DNA of 64,000 nt from the NCBI RefSeq assembly GCF_000721495.1, contig NZ_JOHY01000029.1, positions 1 through 64,000 of the forward strand, in the 5' to 3' direction. Origin of the DNA: Streptomyces sp. NRRL F-5123. Its GTDB lineage: Bacteria > Actinomycetota > Actinomycetes > Streptomycetales > Streptomycetaceae. Below are positions 51,283 to 60,230 of the stretch, in pieces. The position numbers and the translations under genes were made by a program. The notes beneath the pieces are model-generated. The model was not told the DNA's origin, ran no database searches, and saw only the letters and a program-made list of their open reading frames with translations. Each line of letters begins with the position of its first letter. Within the stretch, counting starts at the first letter, position 1.

Positions 51283-52902
51283 CTAGCGTGCGTGGACGAG
51301 CGCGGCGGTGCGCCGCGCGAGCGTGTCGAAGCCGATGCCGTCGAGACCCCCGACGGTCGTGGACAGCCGGTTCTCCAGCGGGCCCGTCCAGCGCGCGGGC
51401 AGCGCGGCGGGCGAACCCGCGAGCAGCCCGGCGACCGAGCCGGCCGTCGCGCCGTTGGAGTCGGTGTCCCAGCCGCCGGAGACGGCACGGGTGACGGAGC
51501 CGGAGAAGTCGCCCCCGGCGTGGGTGAGTGCGGCGGCGAGCAGCGCCGCGTTGGGCAGGACGTGCACCCAGTGGTGGCCGCCGTACGCGGCGTGCAGCGC
51601 GTCCACCACGCCCGCGAAGCCCTCGGGCGTGCCGGACGGCTCCGCGCGGGCGGCCGACACGCCGAACCGCACCGCCGCCGCCAGCCGCGAGCGGGGCGGC
51701 AGCACGCCGAGCCCGGCGGCGAGGCACGCGTGCACGTCCGCGCCGCCGCCCGCCGCCGCGGCGATCACGGCGGCCGCGAACATCGCCCCGAGCATGCCGT
51801 TGGCGGTGTGCGTGAGCACCGCGTCCCGCCAGGCCGCGTCCGCCGCGCCCGCGGGATCGCCCGGGTGTGTCCAGCCGTGGACGTCGGCCCTGATGAGGGC
51901 GCCGATCCACTCCCGGAAGGGGTTGCGCCGCAGCGCGGTGAGCGGCGGCTCGACCCCTTCCAGCAGGTTGCGGTAGGCGACCCGCTCCGCGGTGAACGTC
52001 CGGCCCGCGGGAAGTTCGGCGAGCCACAGCTCCGCGACGTCCGCGGTGCGGAAGCCGTGCCCGTGCGCTTCCAGCAGCAGCAGCCCGAGCAGCGGGTAGT
52101 TGAGGTCGTCGTCCTCCGGCATCCCGCGGATGTTCTCGGCGAGCGAGGTGGGCGCGCTGCGCCTGTTCCACGGATGGCGTGCCGCCACGCCGGGATCCAG
52201 CCCCACCGCCGTGAACCACGTCCGCAGCGGCCAGTTGCCCGTTCCCCGCGCGATCTCCCGGATCCCCTCCAGCGGCAGCTTCTCCACGGGCTTGCCCAGC
52301 AGGCACCCCGCGGCCCGCCCGAGCCACCCGGCCTCCAGCCGCCGGACGAGGGCTTCCGGGGGCGCGGCGCCCCCGGCCCCGGGCCCCGTGCCCGCCCCGC
52401 TGCCGGCCGGAGCAGGGCCGGAGCGCCCGCCGGAGCGCCCGCCGGGGGGCGGCGTCGGCGCCGGCCGGTCCGCGCCCGGAACGGCGCGACCGCCGAACGG
52501 ATCCGCCGCGCCGCCGTGGGGCCGGGATCCGCCACGGGCGTTGCCGGCCGGTACGCCGTGACCTGCGCAGCCGCCGGACGGGTCGGTACGTCCCCCCGCC
52601 GGGGACGCTGTCCGCCACGCCGGTGCAAGGGCGTGGATCGCGTCGAGGCCCGTCGGCTCGTCCGCGGCCAGCGGGCTGGGGCGGGCGGCGAGTTCGTCGA
52701 GGAGCGTTTCCGCGAGGGCCCGTAGCGCGGGAGGGGCCGCGGTGGGCGAGGCCCCCGCGCGCGGCGGCGCGAGGTGACCGCCCGCGGCGAGCCAGCGCCG
52801 CCGGACGTCGTGGGCGTCGCGGCCGTCCTCCGCCGCCTGCCGGAGCTCGTGCCCGATGAGGTCTTCCGGCTGAACCCACGTCAGCCGCAGCATGTCGTTC
52901 AC
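51283..52902 (-). CDS. ADP-ribosylglycohydrolase-family protein D (long form)
   Basis: 539 aa. The N-terminal segment MLRLTWVQPEDLIGHELRQA (about 4-45) is peculiar to a subgroup of these proteins. A Gly/Pro-rich linker of about 90 residues follows (about 105-190). The all-alpha ARH domain starts near 195 (RRLEAGWLGRAAGCLLGKPV) with Glu in KPVEK, acidic motif PEDDDLNYPLLG and DxD motif GGWDTDSNGATAGSVAGLLA near the C-terminus. The GDALG loop is shortened to GK. Metal ligands E, DD and DxD appear conserved. The GTG start overlaps the preceding small ORF stop (GTGA). Substrate unknown. Confidence 0.82.
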   Translation of the reverse strand: MNDMLRLTWVQPEDLIGHELRQAAEDGRDAHDVRRRWLAAGGHLAPPRAGASPTAAPPALRALAETLLDELAARPSPLAADEPTGLDAIHALAPAWRTASPAGGRTDPSGGCAGHGVPAGNARGGSRPHGGAADPFGGRAVPGADRPAPTPPPGGRSGGRSGPAPAGSGAGTGPGAGGAAPPEALVRRLEAGWLGRAAGCLLGKPVEKLPLEGIREIARGTGNWPLRTWFTAVGLDPGVAARHPWNRRSAPTSLAENIRGMPEDDDLNYPLLGLLLLEAHGHGFRTADVAELWLAELPAGRTFTAERVAYRNLLEGVEPPLTALRRNPFREWIGALIRADVHGWTHPGDPAGAADAAWRDAVLTHTANGMLGAMFAAAVIAAAAGGGADVHACLAAGLGVLPPRSRLAAAVRFGVSAARAEPSGTPEGFAGVVDALHAAYGGHHWVHVLPNAALLAAALTHAGGDFSGSVTRAVSGGWDTDSNGATAGSVAGLLAGSPAALPARWTGPLENRLSTTVGGLDGIGFDTLARRTAALVHAR

Positions 52903-53165
52903 CGCACTCCCGCCCGACTGCCGTCCCCCGCCGCCGTGAGGCCCTCGGGACACGCCCGGGGCGGTCGGTGCGCCGTGCCGTGCGGGTGGTGGCCGCGTGC
53001 CCGGGTCCGGCGGGGGGCGGGGTGTGGCGTGGCGGCGGGTTCGCGACACGCCCGGAGCGGTCGGTGCGCCGTGCCGTGCGGGTGCCGGGGGACGGGGAGA
53101 GGTGCGGGACGGGGGGCGTCTTCCGCCTCCGCCGCGGGTGCGCCGCCGGGCGCCGGGGCGGTCAC
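52899..53165 (-). CDS. Small low-complexity linker ORF with repeats
   Basis: 88 aa starting VTAPAPGGAPAAEAEDAP, Arg/Pro/His-rich, carrying two copies of the HPHGTAHRP-RAC unit encoded by the 40-bp direct repeat. Start GTG 53165 overlaps the ARH-C stop and its stop overlaps ARH-D GTG 52902, both as GTGA. Like the linker at 48870 it fills a gap between two genes and preserves coupling. It may be translated without yielding a functional protein. Confidence 0.4.
   Translation of the reverse strand: MTAPAPGGAPAAEAEDAPRPAPLPVPRHPHGTAHRPLRACREPAATPHPAPRRTRARGHHPHGTAHRPPRACPEGLTAAGDGSRAGVR
52949..53084. repeat. 40-bp direct repeat inside linker ORF
   Basis: Copies at 52949-52988 and 53045-53084 (GACACGCCCGG[GA]GCGGTCGG and onward), 39 of 40 positions equal, 96 bp apart. 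Points to recent local duplication in the gap between ARH-C and ARH-D. Confidence 0.75.
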
Positions 53166-54307
53166 CTCGCCTCCGCCAGTGCGGCGAACGCCGCCTCGTG
53201 GGTGCGGCGGCGAGCGGTGTCGCGGGTGAAGACCTCGCGGGTGACGGTGGCCAGTTCGGCGGCTGGAGCGTGGAGGTCGAGGCGGCTGGCGCGGGCGACC
53301 TCGGTGCTCCACCGTTCCGGCACCGCCGCGCTGCCGCCGAGCGCGCCCGCGACCGCGCCGCTCATGGTGGCGATGGAGTCGCAGTCCCGCCCGTAGTTGA
53401 CCGAGCCGAGCACCGCGGGCTCGTACCCGCCGTCCGCGACCAGCAGCATGCCGAGCGCCACCGGCAGTTCCTCGATGGCGTGCAGCCGCGAGGGGCGGCG
53501 AGCGCCGAGCGAGGGCTCCCGGTAGTGCGGGCCGACCGTGTCGAAGGGCGCGACGGCCTCGCGCAGCGGCCCGAGCGCCCGCTCCCAGTCGTCGTACGCC
53601 ACCGCCGCCTCGCAGACCGCCTCGATCGCGGCGCGGGTGCCGTCCTTGGCCAGGGCCAGCGCCTCGTCGACGACGCTGGTGGCCGTCGCGCCCGGCAGGA
53701 ACGCCGCGGCCACGGCCGCCGCGAAGACCCCGGCGGCCTCCCGCCCGTACGAGGACTGGTGCGGCGCCGCGACCTCCAGCGCCTCCGCGTACGCCCCCGC
53801 CGGATTGCCCGCGTTGACCGCGCCGACCGGCGCCATGTACATCGCCGCACCGCAGTTGACGATGTTGCCGGTGCCCGCCTCCCGCGGGTCGACGTGCCCG
53901 TAGTGCAGCCGCGCCACGATCCACTTCTCGGCGAGGAAGATCCGCTGCAGCGGCAGCGCCTCGGCCTCCAGCTCCGGGACCCAGCGGGGCGTCCCGATCA
54001 GGTCGGGAACCAGGTGCTCGGCGACGCTGTACGCGTCCAGGTGGTCGCGCACCTTCGCGTAGACCCGGACCAGCGCGTGTGTCATGAGGGTGTCGTCGGT
54101 GACGTGCCCGTCGCCCTTGTGGTACGGCGCGATGGGCCGGGCCGTACGCCAGTCGGCGTGGAAGGGGCCGACGATGCCGCGCACCCTCCCGCCGTGCCGC
54201 TCGGCGATCTGCTCGGGCGTCCAGCCCTCCACCGGGCCGCCCAGCGCGTCGCCGACGGCGGCGCCGACCAGGCAGCCGGTGATGCGGTCCTCAAGCGTCG
54301 GTTGCAT
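53162..54307 (-). CDS. ADP-ribosylglycohydrolase-family protein C
   Basis: 381 aa single-domain ARH. Metal site complete: LVGAAVGDALGGPVEGW (Glu), GHVTDDTLMTHAL (TDDT) and SVNYGRDCDSIATMSGAVAG (DxD). GNIVNCGAAMYMAPVGAVNA contributes to the substrate pocket. Best overall match is the DraG/crystallin J1 group. It overlaps the upstream ARH-B gene by 17 bp. Of the four paralogues this has the most canonical catalytic centre. Likely cleaves an N- or O-ribosyl bond; substrate unknown. Confidence 0.87.
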   Translation of the reverse strand: MQPTLEDRITGCLVGAAVGDALGGPVEGWTPEQIAERHGGRVRGIVGPFHADWRTARPIAPYHKGDGHVTDDTLMTHALVRVYAKVRDHLDAYSVAEHLVPDLIGTPRWVPELEAEALPLQRIFLAEKWIVARLHYGHVDPREAGTGNIVNCGAAMYMAPVGAVNAGNPAGAYAEALEVAAPHQSSYGREAAGVFAAAVAAAFLPGATATSVVDEALALAKDGTRAAIEAVCEAAVAYDDWERALGPLREAVAPFDTVGPHYREPSLGARRPSRLHAIEELPVALGMLLVADGGYEPAVLGSVNYGRDCDSIATMSGAVAGALGGSAAVPERWSTEVARASRLDLHAPAAELATVTREVFTRDTARRRTHEAAFAALAEAR

Positions 54308-55622
54308 GGGATGCGAGTCCTTCCGTGGAGGTGTCGCAGGGGGCTGACGGGGCCGAGGGGGCGGCGGGCACGGCCGGCTCGATGGCGGCGAGCCGCCCCG
54401 CCAGTTCCATGAGGTCCACGCCCGCCATGCGCGGCAGCGCGCAGCCGGCCAGGATGCGGCACGCCGCGCGCCACGGGGCGGGCAGCGAGCGGGCGCCGCC
54501 CAGGGCGCCCGCGAGCGCTCCGGAGAGCGCGGGGGCGGAGTCCGCGACCCGCGACAGGCACGCGGCGGCGGGCACCGCCTCGACCGCGGCGCCGTCCGCC
54601 GCGAGCACCAGCGCGAGCGCGACCGGCACGGTGTCGGCGGCGGCGATGCCGTAGCTGTAGACGTGGTCGATGATCTGGTGCTCCAGCAGCGGTACGAGCC
54701 CGAACGCCCGCCCGCCCGGGGCCTCCTCGGCCGCGGCGCGGGCGAGGTCGACGGCGTGCTCGGCGTTGCGCGCGATCTCCGAGCCCACGGGCAGCTGCGC
54801 CTGCGCGGCGGCCACGCACTCCGGCGCGGTGGCGCCCGCCAGCGCGAGCGCCACCGCGGCGGCCATCGCGCGGGCGCCGTGCACCCCGTCCTCGTCCTGC
54901 GTGTAGCGCGCGTCGAACTCGGCGAGATCGGCGGCCCCCTCGGGGTCGCCGGGGTGGACGACCGCGAGGACGCACGCCCGTACGCACGCCGCGTCGTCGA
55001 AGAAGTGCGGGTTGTCGTGCCCGGAGGCGGGCGGGCGCAGACCTGTCGCGAGATTGCCGAGCCCGGCGCGTACGGAGATACGGGCGCGCAGCGGGATCTC
55101 GGCGGACTCCACCTCCGGGGCGCGGGCCGCCGCCGACGAGATCTCGGCGGCGAGCGACATCCACGCCAGGTCCACCGCGGCGCGCACCCGCCGGTCCCGG
55201 CTGAGGTCGCTGAGCAGCGCGCCGCGCGAGGCGACGACCGCCTCGGCGGTGAAGGCCGCCCACTCGGCGTCGTCTGAGGGCCCGAGCCGCAGCGGCTCGG
55301 GCGGCTGGTTGAGCGCGATGGGTACGGGCAGGGTCGTGGTCTCGTTCTGCTCGGCGAAGGTGTCCAGCTCCCGGGTGAGCCGCCGCGTCCACTCCGGCAT
55401 GCGCACCGCGCGGTGCCGCGCCGCCGGCCACCCGGCGGCGTCCCCGGCCGCGAGCCCCAGCAGCATCCCCTCGACCCGCGACCGCGCCTCCTCCTCCGGT
55501 GCCGGGACCGCGCCGCGGGCCCCCGGCACCGGCCCTGCGGCCCGCCCGGGACCTCCCCCGGGCGCCGAGCCTCCGGCGGGCCCGGGACCGGGGTGCGGCG
55601 GTGGGGTGCCGGGGGTGGTCAT
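54291..55622 (-). CDS. ADP-ribosylglycohydrolase-family protein B, degenerate metal site
   Basis: 443 aa. Pro/Gly-rich N-terminus (about 1-45) then the ARH helical fold (RSRVEGMLLGLAAGDAAGWP, GPSDDAEWAAFTAEAVVAS, VADSAPALSGALAGALGGAR). Compared with its neighbours the Glu of GDALGxPxE is Ala (GWPAARH) and the first Asp of the C-terminal DxD is Val (RVADSA versus RDADTT), so two metal ligands are lost. It may be a pseudo-enzyme or scaffold for the other ARH proteins. ATG 55622 overlaps the upstream stop (ATGA). Confidence 0.8.
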   Translation of the reverse strand: MTTPGTPPPHPGPGPAGGSAPGGGPGRAAGPVPGARGAVPAPEEEARSRVEGMLLGLAAGDAAGWPAARHRAVRMPEWTRRLTRELDTFAEQNETTTLPVPIALNQPPEPLRLGPSDDAEWAAFTAEAVVASRGALLSDLSRDRRVRAAVDLAWMSLAAEISSAAARAPEVESAEIPLRARISVRAGLGNLATGLRPPASGHDNPHFFDDAACVRACVLAVVHPGDPEGAADLAEFDARYTQDEDGVHGARAMAAAVALALAGATAPECVAAAQAQLPVGSEIARNAEHAVDLARAAAEEAPGGRAFGLVPLLEHQIIDHVYSYGIAAADTVPVALALVLAADGAAVEAVPAAACLSRVADSAPALSGALAGALGGARSLPAPWRAACRILAGCALPRMAGVDLMELAGRLAAIEPAVPAAPSAPSAPCDTSTEGLASHATDA

Positions 55623-56716
55623 GACGCCGCCAGGGTGGGGGTGTCGGGGGAGAGGAGGTCGGCGATGTCGAGGACGTGGTAGCCGGACATCGCGGGCAGG
55701 CAGCTGCCGTGGACCTCCTTGACGGCCTTGGACCAGCGCTCGGGGATCGCGGTCCAGCCGCCGAGGGTGCCGGCGAGGGCGCCGGCGACGGCGGCGGTGG
55801 TGTCGGCGTCCCGGCCCATGTTCACCGCCGTGAGCACCGAACCGGTGAAGTCGCCGCCCGCCAGGGCGAACGCGCCGAACGCGAGCCCGACCGCCTCGGG
55901 CGCGAGGTCCGTCCACGGGTAGCCGCCGATGACGACCGCGGCGCGCAGCGCCCGCTCGCGGTCCAGCACCGCCAGGGCCGGGTCCAGCCGGAGCCGGCTC
56001 GCGACCGTGACCGCCCGGCGCAGCGAGCGCGCGGTCCAGGAGTCCTCGGGCACCACCGACAGCGCGGCGGTGATCACGGCCGCGGTGTCGCCGCCGCCCA
56101 TCGCCGCCGCGACCCCGGCGGCGACGGCCTGGCCGCCGTAGATGCCCTCGCCCTCGTGACTGACGGTGCCGTCGATCGCGACCAGCCGCGCGGCCTCCGC
56201 GGGGCGCCCGGCGGCGAATACCCCGCAGGGCGCGGCCCGCATCGCCAGGCCGTCGCTCCAGGCGTGCCGGTGCTGCGCGGTGATCGGCGCGGCGAGGCCC
56301 CGGCGGAGGTTCTCCAGGGTGCCGCGCTCGCTGAACCCGGCGCCACGGAAGGCGCCCTCGTCGCGGTCGGCGATCCAGACGTGCCAGGCCGTCTCGACGT
56401 CCGCGGGGGTGAGGGCCGAGCCGTACCGGCCGAGCAGCAGGCCGGACAGGATCGCGTACTCGGTGTCGTCGGTGCCCGCGGGGTCGTCGGTGACGAAGTC
56501 CTCGATGCGGCCCCAGCGCTTGCGGATCTGCGACGGTTTCATGTTCTCGGCCGGGGCCCCCAGCGCGTCGCCCACCGCGAGGCCGGTGAGGGCGCCGCGC
56601 GCGTGGTCACGGGGCGAGCCGGGCAGGGGCGGGGGCTGCCGGGGACCGACGGGTGGCGGGGTGGAGGAGAGGGCGTCGGTGCCGGGGGCGGCGAGGGGCG
56701 GGGGAGTTGTGCTCAT
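55619..56716 (-). CDS. ADP-ribosylglycohydrolase-family protein A
   Basis: 365 aa. Pro-rich tail (about 1-35), then HARGALTGLAVGDALGAPAE (Glu), DPAGTDDTEYAILSGLLLG (TDDT) and TAVNMGRDADTTAAVAGALA (DxD): a full set of di-metal ligands. It is the first of the four ARH paralogues after the importer genes. ATG 56716 has AGGA upstream; an upstream open frame is low-complexity and lacks motif support. Expected to hydrolyse a ribosyl linkage in an imported compound. Confidence 0.86.
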   Translation of the reverse strand: MSTTPPPLAAPGTDALSSTPPPVGPRQPPPLPGSPRDHARGALTGLAVGDALGAPAENMKPSQIRKRWGRIEDFVTDDPAGTDDTEYAILSGLLLGRYGSALTPADVETAWHVWIADRDEGAFRGAGFSERGTLENLRRGLAAPITAQHRHAWSDGLAMRAAPCGVFAAGRPAEAARLVAIDGTVSHEGEGIYGGQAVAAGVAAAMGGGDTAAVITAALSVVPEDSWTARSLRRAVTVASRLRLDPALAVLDRERALRAAVVIGGYPWTDLAPEAVGLAFGAFALAGGDFTGSVLTAVNMGRDADTTAAVAGALAGTLGGWTAIPERWSKAVKEVHGSCLPAMSGYHVLDIADLLSPDTPTLAAS

Positions 56717-57037
56717 GACGTGCCGTTTCCTGGTGAGTCCTGCGGGGTGGTGCCGAGGTGCGCCGTGCCGCCGCCCGTGCGGCGGCGGCCGCGGGTGCGG
56801 CGGCGGGCGGTGCGCGGTCCGGGACGAGGCGCGGGTCCGGCCGGCGGCTGACGTACGGGGCACGGCCGGGGCTCCTTCCGTGGCGGGGCGGTTCGCGTCG
56901 GGGCCGTTCGTGCCGGCCGGGGTCGTGCTCGGGGGCGGATGCGCCCGCCCGCGTCGGGGGTTGCCGCTCCCGGGAGCGGAGCCGGGCCGTCCGGACGGGC
57001 GTCGCCGGACCGGCACGGCTCCGCGGCGGGCAGGACC
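56717..57037. other. 321-bp gap between ABC importer and ARH genes
   Basis: No convincing gene. The minus strand stays open through it in low-complexity Arg/Pro/Ala frames like the linker ORFs, but no start overlaps the binding-protein stop. No hairpin strong enough to be a terminator was noticed, so transcription may continue. Confidence 0.5.
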
Positions 57038-58360
57038 TCAGGCGCGGTAGCGGTCGAAGACGCGCTTGCCGTCGCGCACCAGCTTGTCGCGCAGCCCGTC
57101 CAGGCCGATGGCACCGCTGTAGAACTGCTGGAGCGCGGGCGTGGCGACCTTGTCCGACCACTCCGGGTAGCCGCGCCGCCCCAGCGCCGGGGACGCCACC
57201 AGGTGCGCGGCGACGGCCATGCCCGTACGCCAGCCGAGCGCGTCCGTGGTGAGCGACGGGTCGCGCAGCGCGTCGCTGCCGGTGGGGGCCATCCAGTCGC
57301 CGCGCGCCAGCTGCACCAGATGCGGGGTCTGCGTCATGAAGTCGATGAAGGCGGCGGCGGCCTCCTTGTGCTTGCAGCTCCGGGACACCGACAGCGTCTG
57401 CGGACTGACCCCTTGCGCGCGCCCGCCGTCCGGCGCCCCGGCGCCCACCGGCAGCGGCAGCGTCACCCAGTCGAAGCCCTTGGGCGCCTGCTGCTGTATC
57501 TGCTGCCGGTAGGAGAGGTTGAGCGGCAGCATCGCGTACCGTCCGGCGAAGAAGCCGGGCAGCGCGTCCCCGCCGCTCATGCCGAGCGCGCTCGCCGGGG
57601 CCGAGCGGTCGTCGTGGACCTGGCGGCGCACCAGCTCGGGGAAGACGGAGTCGGCCGCGTCCAGCGCCACGTCCGTACGGCCGCCGGGCCGCGCGTAGAG
57701 GATCCGCCCGCCGGTGGTGAGCGCGAGGTTCAGCGTCACGCTCACCGGTGAACTCATCGGCCAGGCCACGCCGTAGCGCTCGGCCGAGCCGCCGCCGCGG
57801 TGCGACAGTTCGCGCGTGATGTCCTCGAACTCCTGCCACGTCCAGGGCGCGGCGGCGTCCGGCAGCCGTACGCCCGCCGCGACCAGCCGCGCGCGGTCGG
57901 CGACGATCACGCGCGGCTCCTGGAGGAAGGGCACCCCGTACAGCCCGCCGCCGAAGCGGGCCATGTCCCACACGGCGGAGGGGATGCGGGCGAGGGCGGA
58001 CGCGGGCAGCAGCGGGGTGAGGTCGGCGAGGTAGCCGCCGGAGCCGAAGTCGGTGAGGTCGTTGCCCTCGTCGTGGATGACGTCGGGGGCCGCGCCGCCC
58101 TCGAAGGAGGTCAGCAGCTGGTCGTGGACATCGTCCCAGCTGCCCTGGACGTAGCGGACCCGTACCTCGGGCCCGGTGGCGTTCCACTGGTCCACCAGGG
58201 CCTTGTTGGCCTTGACCGACTCCTCCTGCCAGGCCAGCGACAGGAAGTCCAGCGTCGGCTTCCCCGACCCGGCGGACGAGCCGCACGCGGCCAGCAGCGG
58301 GCCGCCCGTGGCGGAGGCGGCGGCCGCGGCGGCGCCGCCGAGCAGTGTCCGGCGCCGCAT
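57038..58360 (-). CDS. Solute-binding lipoprotein of the ARH-operon ABC importer
   Basis: 440 aa cluster-D binding protein. Signal MRRRTLLGGAAAAAASATGG with lipobox LAAC; the Arg-Arg-Arg start could use the Tat route. LDFLSLAWQEESVKANKALV and DGGYL-type DVIHDEGNDLTDFGSGGYLA follow the sugar-binding pattern. The ligand is unknown; the operon content argues for a ribosylated compound. ATG 58360 overlaps the permease stop (TGATG). Confidence 0.85.
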   Translation of the reverse strand: MRRRTLLGGAAAAAASATGGPLLAACGSSAGSGKPTLDFLSLAWQEESVKANKALVDQWNATGPEVRVRYVQGSWDDVHDQLLTSFEGGAAPDVIHDEGNDLTDFGSGGYLADLTPLLPASALARIPSAVWDMARFGGGLYGVPFLQEPRVIVADRARLVAAGVRLPDAAAPWTWQEFEDITRELSHRGGGSAERYGVAWPMSSPVSVTLNLALTTGGRILYARPGGRTDVALDAADSVFPELVRRQVHDDRSAPASALGMSGGDALPGFFAGRYAMLPLNLSYRQQIQQQAPKGFDWVTLPLPVGAGAPDGGRAQGVSPQTLSVSRSCKHKEAAAAFIDFMTQTPHLVQLARGDWMAPTGSDALRDPSLTTDALGWRTGMAVAAHLVASPALGRRGYPEWSDKVATPALQQFYSGAIGLDGLRDKLVRDGKRVFDRYRA

Positions 58361-59280
58361 CAGCCCTTCACCGCCCCGGAGAGCATGCCGCCGACCAGGC
58401 GCTTCTGCAGCAGTGCGAAGAAGACCAGGCTCGGCAGGGTGGCCAGCAGTGCGGCGGCGGCGAGCGGCCCGAGGTCCGCGGCGCCCTCCGCACCGGTGAA
58501 GTGGGTCAGGATCACGGACATCGTCTGCTTCTCCGGCGTCTTGAGCAGGACCAGGGCGAAGAAGAACTCGTTCCACGCGGTGACGAACGCGAACATCAGC
58601 GTCGCCACCAGGCCGGGCGCCAGCAGCGGCAGCACCACGCTGCGCAGTGTGCGCCAGCGGCCGCAGCCGTCGATCGCGGCGGCCTCCTCCAGCGTCACCG
58701 GCACGGCTCTGACGTAGCTCTGCAGCATCCACAGCACGAAGGGCAGCGTCCACACCACGTAAACGACGGCCAGACCGGGCCGGGAGTCGATCAGCCGCAG
58801 ATTTTTGAGCACCATGAACAACGGGATGATGACCAGCACCAGCGGGAACATCTGGCTGACCAGGATCCAGCCCGTCCCCGCCCGGCTGACGGCACCGCGG
58901 AAGCGCACCATCGCGTACGCCGCGGGCACCGCGACGGCGACCGAGACCACCGCGGCCGCGCCCGCCACGAGCAGGCTGTTGAGGGCGGCGTGCAGCAGCG
59001 GCTGCTCGTCCAGCGCGGTCCGGAAGTTGTCCAGCGTGGGGTGCCGCGGCAGCCACGTCGGGTCGACCGAGCCCAGCTCGCGCGGCGACTTGAAGGCCGT
59101 GGACAGCAGCCACAGCAGCGGGAAGGCGAGGAAGACCAGGTAGCACAGCAGCGCTGCGTACTGCCCGGTGCGGCCCGCGCGGCGGCGCAGCACCCGGCGG
59201 CGCGGCTCGGGAGCGGGCACGGGTACGGCGTCGGCTCCGCGGTCGTCCGCGGGGGCGGCGGGGGTGGCGGCGGCGCTCAC
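58360..59280 (-). CDS. ABC importer permease (MalG type), ARH operon
   Basis: 306 aa. Pro/Ala/Arg cytoplasmic tail, six helices starting AALLCYLVFLAFPLLWLLST, EAA loop LEEAAAIDGCGRWRTLRSVV. GTG 59280 overlaps the previous permease stop (GTGA). Confidence 0.87.
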   Translation of the reverse strand: MSAAATPAAPADDRGADAVPVPAPEPRRRVLRRRAGRTGQYAALLCYLVFLAFPLLWLLSTAFKSPRELGSVDPTWLPRHPTLDNFRTALDEQPLLHAALNSLLVAGAAAVVSVAVAVPAAYAMVRFRGAVSRAGTGWILVSQMFPLVLVIIPLFMVLKNLRLIDSRPGLAVVYVVWTLPFVLWMLQSYVRAVPVTLEEAAAIDGCGRWRTLRSVVLPLLAPGLVATLMFAFVTAWNEFFFALVLLKTPEKQTMSVILTHFTGAEGAADLGPLAAAALLATLPSLVFFALLQKRLVGGMLSGAVKG

Positions 59281-60230
59281 TGGTCGGCCTCCTTCAGCCG
59301 GTTGCGCAGGAAGACGGCCAGCAGCACCGCGATCACCGCGGTCATCGCCAGGCCCATGGCCGCCGCGTAGCCGTACTGGCCGTAGCGGAAGGCCTCCTCG
59401 TAGGCGAAGAGCATCGGCAGCCGGGTCTTGCCGCCGGGGCCGCCGCCGGTCAGCACGAAGACCAGGCCGAAGGCGTTGAAGTTCCAGATGAAGTTGAGCG
59501 CGGTGATCGACAGCACGACGGGGCGCAGCGTCGGCCAGGTGACGGTGGTGAAGCGGCGCCACAGGCCCGCCCCGTCGATGCCCGCCGCCTCGTGCAGCTC
59601 CACGGGGACGTTCTGCAGCCCGGCGAGCAGCACCACGGTGGTCTGCGGCATGCCCATCCACACGCCCACCACGACGACCGCGGGGAGGGCGAGGGACAGG
59701 CTGGAGAGCCAGTCGGTGTGGCCGGACGTCAGATGCAGGTGGCGCAGGGTGTTGTTGAGGACGCCGGCGTCCGGGTTGTACACCAGCCGCCACATGATGC
59801 CGACGACGATCTCCGGCATGGCCCACGGCACCAGCGCGAGGGTGCGGGCCAGCCAGCGGAAGCGCAGGTTCTGGTTCAGCAGCAGGGCCAGGCCCAGCCC
59901 CAGCGCGAGCTGGAGGGCGGTCACGCACACCGCCCAGACCAGACCGATCCGGAAGGACTCCCAGAAGAGCGAGTCCAGCCGCAGGTCGGCGAGGTTGTCC
60001 AGGCCGGTGAAGGACGTCGAGCGCGTCACGCCGGACTGCGCGTCGGTGAAGGCCAGCGCGATGCCGTAGCAGAGCGGGACCACGCTCAGGACCACGACCG
60101 GGATCAGCGCGGGCAGCAGCAGGAACCAGGCGTCCCGGTCCAGGCCCAGCATCCGGCGGCGGGCGAGCGCCGTCCGCGGTGGGGGAGTGCCGGCTCCCGG
60201 GCGCGGCGCCTCGGCGGCGACGGCGGTCAT
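59277..60230 (-). CDS. ABC importer permease (MalF type), ARH operon
   Basis: 317 aa. Six helices starting WFLLLPALIPVVVLSVVPLC, EAA loop LHEAAGIDGAGLWRRFTTVT. ATG 60230 overlaps the LacI stop (ATGA), which ties the importer to the regulator in one transcript. No ATPase gene lies in the operon. Confidence 0.87.
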   Translation of the reverse strand: MTAVAAEAPRPGAGTPPPRTALARRRMLGLDRDAWFLLLPALIPVVVLSVVPLCYGIALAFTDAQSGVTRSTSFTGLDNLADLRLDSLFWESFRIGLVWAVCVTALQLALGLGLALLLNQNLRFRWLARTLALVPWAMPEIVVGIMWRLVYNPDAGVLNNTLRHLHLTSGHTDWLSSLSLALPAVVVVGVWMGMPQTTVVLLAGLQNVPVELHEAAGIDGAGLWRRFTTVTWPTLRPVVLSITALNFIWNFNAFGLVFVLTGGGPGGKTRLPMLFAYEEAFRYGQYGYAAAMGLAMTAVIAVLLAVFLRNRLKEADQ

